Below are positions 7,882 through 10,077 of a DNA stretch of 10,077 bases, in pieces. The notes below the pieces were generated by a model that was not told the origin of the DNA, searched no databases, and worked only from the letters and a program-made list of their open reading frames with translations. Where the stretch lies: positions 1-10,077 of the forward strand of contig JAOXYC010253454.1 of NCBI GenBank assembly GCA_028565715.1, written 5' to 3'. The translations under genes were made by a program, and so were the position numbers. Every line of letters starts with the position of its first letter. Positions within the stretch are counted from its first letter, which is position 1. The DNA is from Phoronis pallida (Eukaryota > Phoronida > Phoronidae).

Positions 7882-8393
7882 AAAGGTACAGGCAACTTTT
7901 TCTAGATGTCCTTTAGGATGGTTGGTAATGTTATCATTATGCTAGAAAAAACAATTTTAGTATAAAAAACGTTTTTTGGAAAAAAATATTTTTGATATTG
8001 TGATCCATTCTGTAATGTCATCCACAGGTACTTCTATTCCTGTCATAGCTAAACACATTGGAAAAAAACATTTTTCTCAAATAATTTCAAGATTTGAATT
8101 CCAAACAAGAAAACCGCCAACAATATGTATAGTTTGGATCCCTACATTAAACATATTTGGCAATTTTCTTGTTTGGAATTCAAATTTTGAAATAATTTGA
8201 GGAAAAAATATTTTTTCAATGTGTTTAGCTATGACAGGAAGTACTTTGACCTGTCGATGACATCACAGATTGGATCAAAATATCAAAAATATTGTTTTCC
8301 AAAAAACGTTTCTTTCACTAAAATTTTTTCTAGCATAATGATAACATTACCAACCATCCTAAAGGACATCTAGAAATAGTTGCCTGTACCTTT
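7882..8393. mobile_element. 512-bp foldback (long inverted repeat) MITE-like element
   Basis: The left arm (7882-8128) is the reverse complement of the right arm (8151-8393), leaving only about 22 bases unpaired at the centre (8129-8150). The outer 70 bases of each arm (7882-7951 and 8324-8393) differ at one position. The inner parts pair with scattered substitutions and small indels, and the central 40 bases again pair well around CCAAACAAGAAAA. The termini read AAAGGTACAGGCAACT. TTAA occurs at or near both ends (7878-7881 and 8392-8395), which could be a TTAA target duplication of piggyBac type, but the ends are offset by two bases so this is uncertain. No transposase is encoded; the open frame at 7976-8200 lies inside the arms and is a by-product of the repeat. 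The element looks non-autonomous, of foldback/MITE type. In a channel transcript it would form a long hairpin RNA. Confidence 0.85.
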
Positions 8394-9376
8394 AAAATGT
8401 ACAATCGTGAAAAGTCCTCCCTACTAGACTTAAATCGGACAATTGGTGCACTATCCATTGGCTCGTTATGAAACCAGGCATCACCTGAGCTCTATTGACA
8501 GTTGATCAGAGAACTCAGTAGCACCATCTTTTGGCAGTTACTAAAATCAGGAATGACACAAAATTATTGACCAAGAAATAGAAAACCCTCACTGAAATAA
8601 TTTTCAATTTTAGTTTTAGGATATGCATTTGCATTAAAAGCATGACTCGATCTTGTCAAGTGAATAACTGTGATGTATGTTAACCCTACTCAACCCCTGT
8701 GTTTTAACAACTGTCTTTGGTTCAACAGCTGAGAGCCATTTAGGCTTGGTTGAACATGTTGAATATGAATACCTTTCTTCGTTTTTAGGTTTTTTCACTG
8801 GTGATGTTAATTGAAGATGTTTGCCGTTTTTTCCTGTGAAAATTCTCAAATTTCAAGAAAAAAGTTGTTTGCATGGTCAAAATAGACTCATTTCAAATTT
8901 TGGCCTACCCAAACGTTTATTTTTTAAAAATATATGCTCAATTTTGTTTGGGCATATGGTAGTTTTTTGTGTTATTTTTTATTTACTGTGAAAGTTTTTG
9001 AAAAATGTAAACAAATTGAGAAATTTCTGCCACAAACATTTGATCCTACCTAACGGCTTAAAATAACTTTACAACTATCTTTTGGCTATGATAACTTCGG
9101 GCTGTGTGAAAAAGTGTGAAACGCTTGATTGAGTTATTGAATTTAAAAGAAAATGAATGTAAACCAAGTTAGTTTCAGCTTAGAATCTCAACCAGCACTT
9201 TCAGCATGAGCTGTGACCCATCATGCACTGCTGCCCCCTTGTGGATGTTTCACATCCTACTGTGTTCCGTCTTGTTATGGACAAATGGCCATTTTTCGCC
9301 GATCTATTTTTCTGATTTAAGATAGTGTCAGTAGGCATTTATTTATCACATTTGCTGCAGTCAAACCCTTGTGAAT
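8394..9376 (+). other. Long-intron segment without recognisable genes
   Basis: No coding similarity. The minus-strand open frame at 8634-8849 (71 codons) has no recognisable motif. An octamer ATTTGCAT (POU type) lies at 8627-8634. The patch 9190-9300 is richer in GC than its surroundings and may belong to the same retroelement relic as the next feature, but I cannot show it. Confidence 0.65.
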
Positions 9377-9440
9377 CAGATCTGAGATGAGGGAGGCTGC
9401 AAAAGATGGACGTTAGCGAAACATGTCACGGTTGGAAAAT
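9377..9440 (+). mobile_element. Possible Penelope-like element tail with decayed hammerhead motif
   Basis: CTGAGATGAG at 9381-9390 is followed about 26 bases later by GCGAAACATGTC (9416-9427). This resembles the hammerhead ribozyme core (CUGANGA ... GAAA ... GUC), with the very short third stem (ACAUGU) typical of hammerheads carried by Penelope-like retroelements. Between them GCTGC and GTTAGC can pair with one bulged base, ending immediately before GAAA, as stem II should. TATTAAAGAATTTT follows about 25 bases on, similar to tails of such elements. The CUGANGA block has two extra bases, so self-cleavage is doubtful; this is a relic at best. Classification is from pattern memory and tentative. 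Confidence 0.35.
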
Positions 9441-10077
9441 TGGTTGTTCATATTAAAGAATTTTAATTATTGCTTGTGACTGTGTACAAGAACATTTACA
9501 ATTTTTTCAATTTGACAGAAAAACTGAATATTTAAAAAATCAGAAAGAAAGGTCGGCTTAAACTGGTATAACCCTGTCTAGTGTTTAACCATTACACGTT
9601 GTTTAGATTTATTATAAAAGCTGAATATTTGTGACAGTCGGCCAAATTAAAAATGGTGTTAAAAACATTGTTTTACTGTACTTCATTTAAGAGCATTTCA
9701 TCTCATTAAAATATCTTTCAAAAAGTAAACAAGAAGTATTTTTTCTTAATCTTTGGAAGATTTACCGTTACTTTTCTAAAGATAAGAAGAAGAGAGCAAG
9801 CTGTACACTTTTGATGATTTTTCTTCGAAAATGCAGGGTTTGGTCATTATTGTTTAAAATGATGTAAAATTATTAAGAACTTAATTTTCTCTTTTATGCC
9901 AACTAGATGAAAGACATCCAATTCATTGTACTCTAAAAAAATGTACCATGATTATAGTCAACCATTCCAGCATTTGACGAGTAACAACCGGAAATTCACG
10001 ATTAATATTTTACTTTACGCAGACCTTCAGGGAGGCGATAATAACAATGTCTCGTTAACAAAAAACGAGGACCAACC
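9441..10077 (+). other. Intron continuing to the window end
   Basis: AT-rich sequence with no exon, RNA gene or large repeat that I can recognise. A small hairpin (CTCGTT ... AACGAG) lies at 10051-10069. The intron's acceptor and the next KCNH exon must lie beyond the window. Confidence 0.7.

Noticed and set aside
7976-8200. Plus-strand open frame of 74 codons
   Set aside because: It lies across the arms and loop of the foldback element and has no recognisable domain.
8634-8849. Minus-strand open frame of 71 codons
   Set aside because: No family resemblance, no splice context, and length within chance expectation for this amount of DNA.
8908-8990. CCCAAAC ... GTTTGGG inverted repeat and GGGCATATG shared with the minisatellite
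   Set aside because: The stem is only seven bases with a long loop, and the shared words are short; AT-rich chance cannot be excluded.
1-10077. CRISPR array, prokaryotic operon or phage system
   Set aside because: The spliced animal channel gene and intronic composition rule out a prokaryotic source, and the only tandem array has no spacers.

Overview
The window is a stretch of animal nuclear DNA. It is AT-rich and almost entirely intronic. Two short exons at the left end (688-918 and 1409-1543, plus strand) encode most of the N-terminal PAS (eag) domain of an Elk-type voltage-gated potassium channel (KCNH family; vertebrate relatives KCNH3, KCNH4, KCNH8). Both exons have good splice signals and the same phase-1 boundaries. 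Joined, they give about 122 continuous residues. The channel's start, N-terminal cap, membrane segments, pore and cyclic-nucleotide-binding homology domain are not in the window.

Layout: 1-687 is the 3' part of an upstream intron. 688-918 is PAS exon A. 919-1408 is a 490-base intron that holds a probable tRNA-derived SINE (about 1056-1345). 1409-1543 is PAS exon B. From 1544 to the window end (more than 8.5 kb) is one long intron with no further exon that I can recognise.

The long intron contains a triplet of TCATGTGA sites just inside the donor (1549-1579), an old degenerate tandem duplication (about 4147-4520), and several RFX-type X-box palindromes (5083, 5359, 7116). It also has a 45/46-bp minisatellite whose units each carry a small hairpin (5901-6148) and a short CA-rich stretch. 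At 7882-8393 there is a 512-bp foldback element, nearly a complete palindrome. At about 9377-9440 there is a stretch resembling the hammerhead-containing tail of Penelope-like retroelements.

The organism is probably a marine invertebrate, perhaps a deuterostome such as an echinoderm. That guess rests on the Elk exon being close to, but not the same as, vertebrate forms, on AT-rich repeat-littered introns, and on the types of small mobile elements; it is low confidence. There are no bacterial-style genes, and the other open frames in the window look like chance. The only gene product here is the channel's PAS domain. The rest is intronic architecture: mobile-element relics and possible regulatory sites carried on the channel pre-mRNA.
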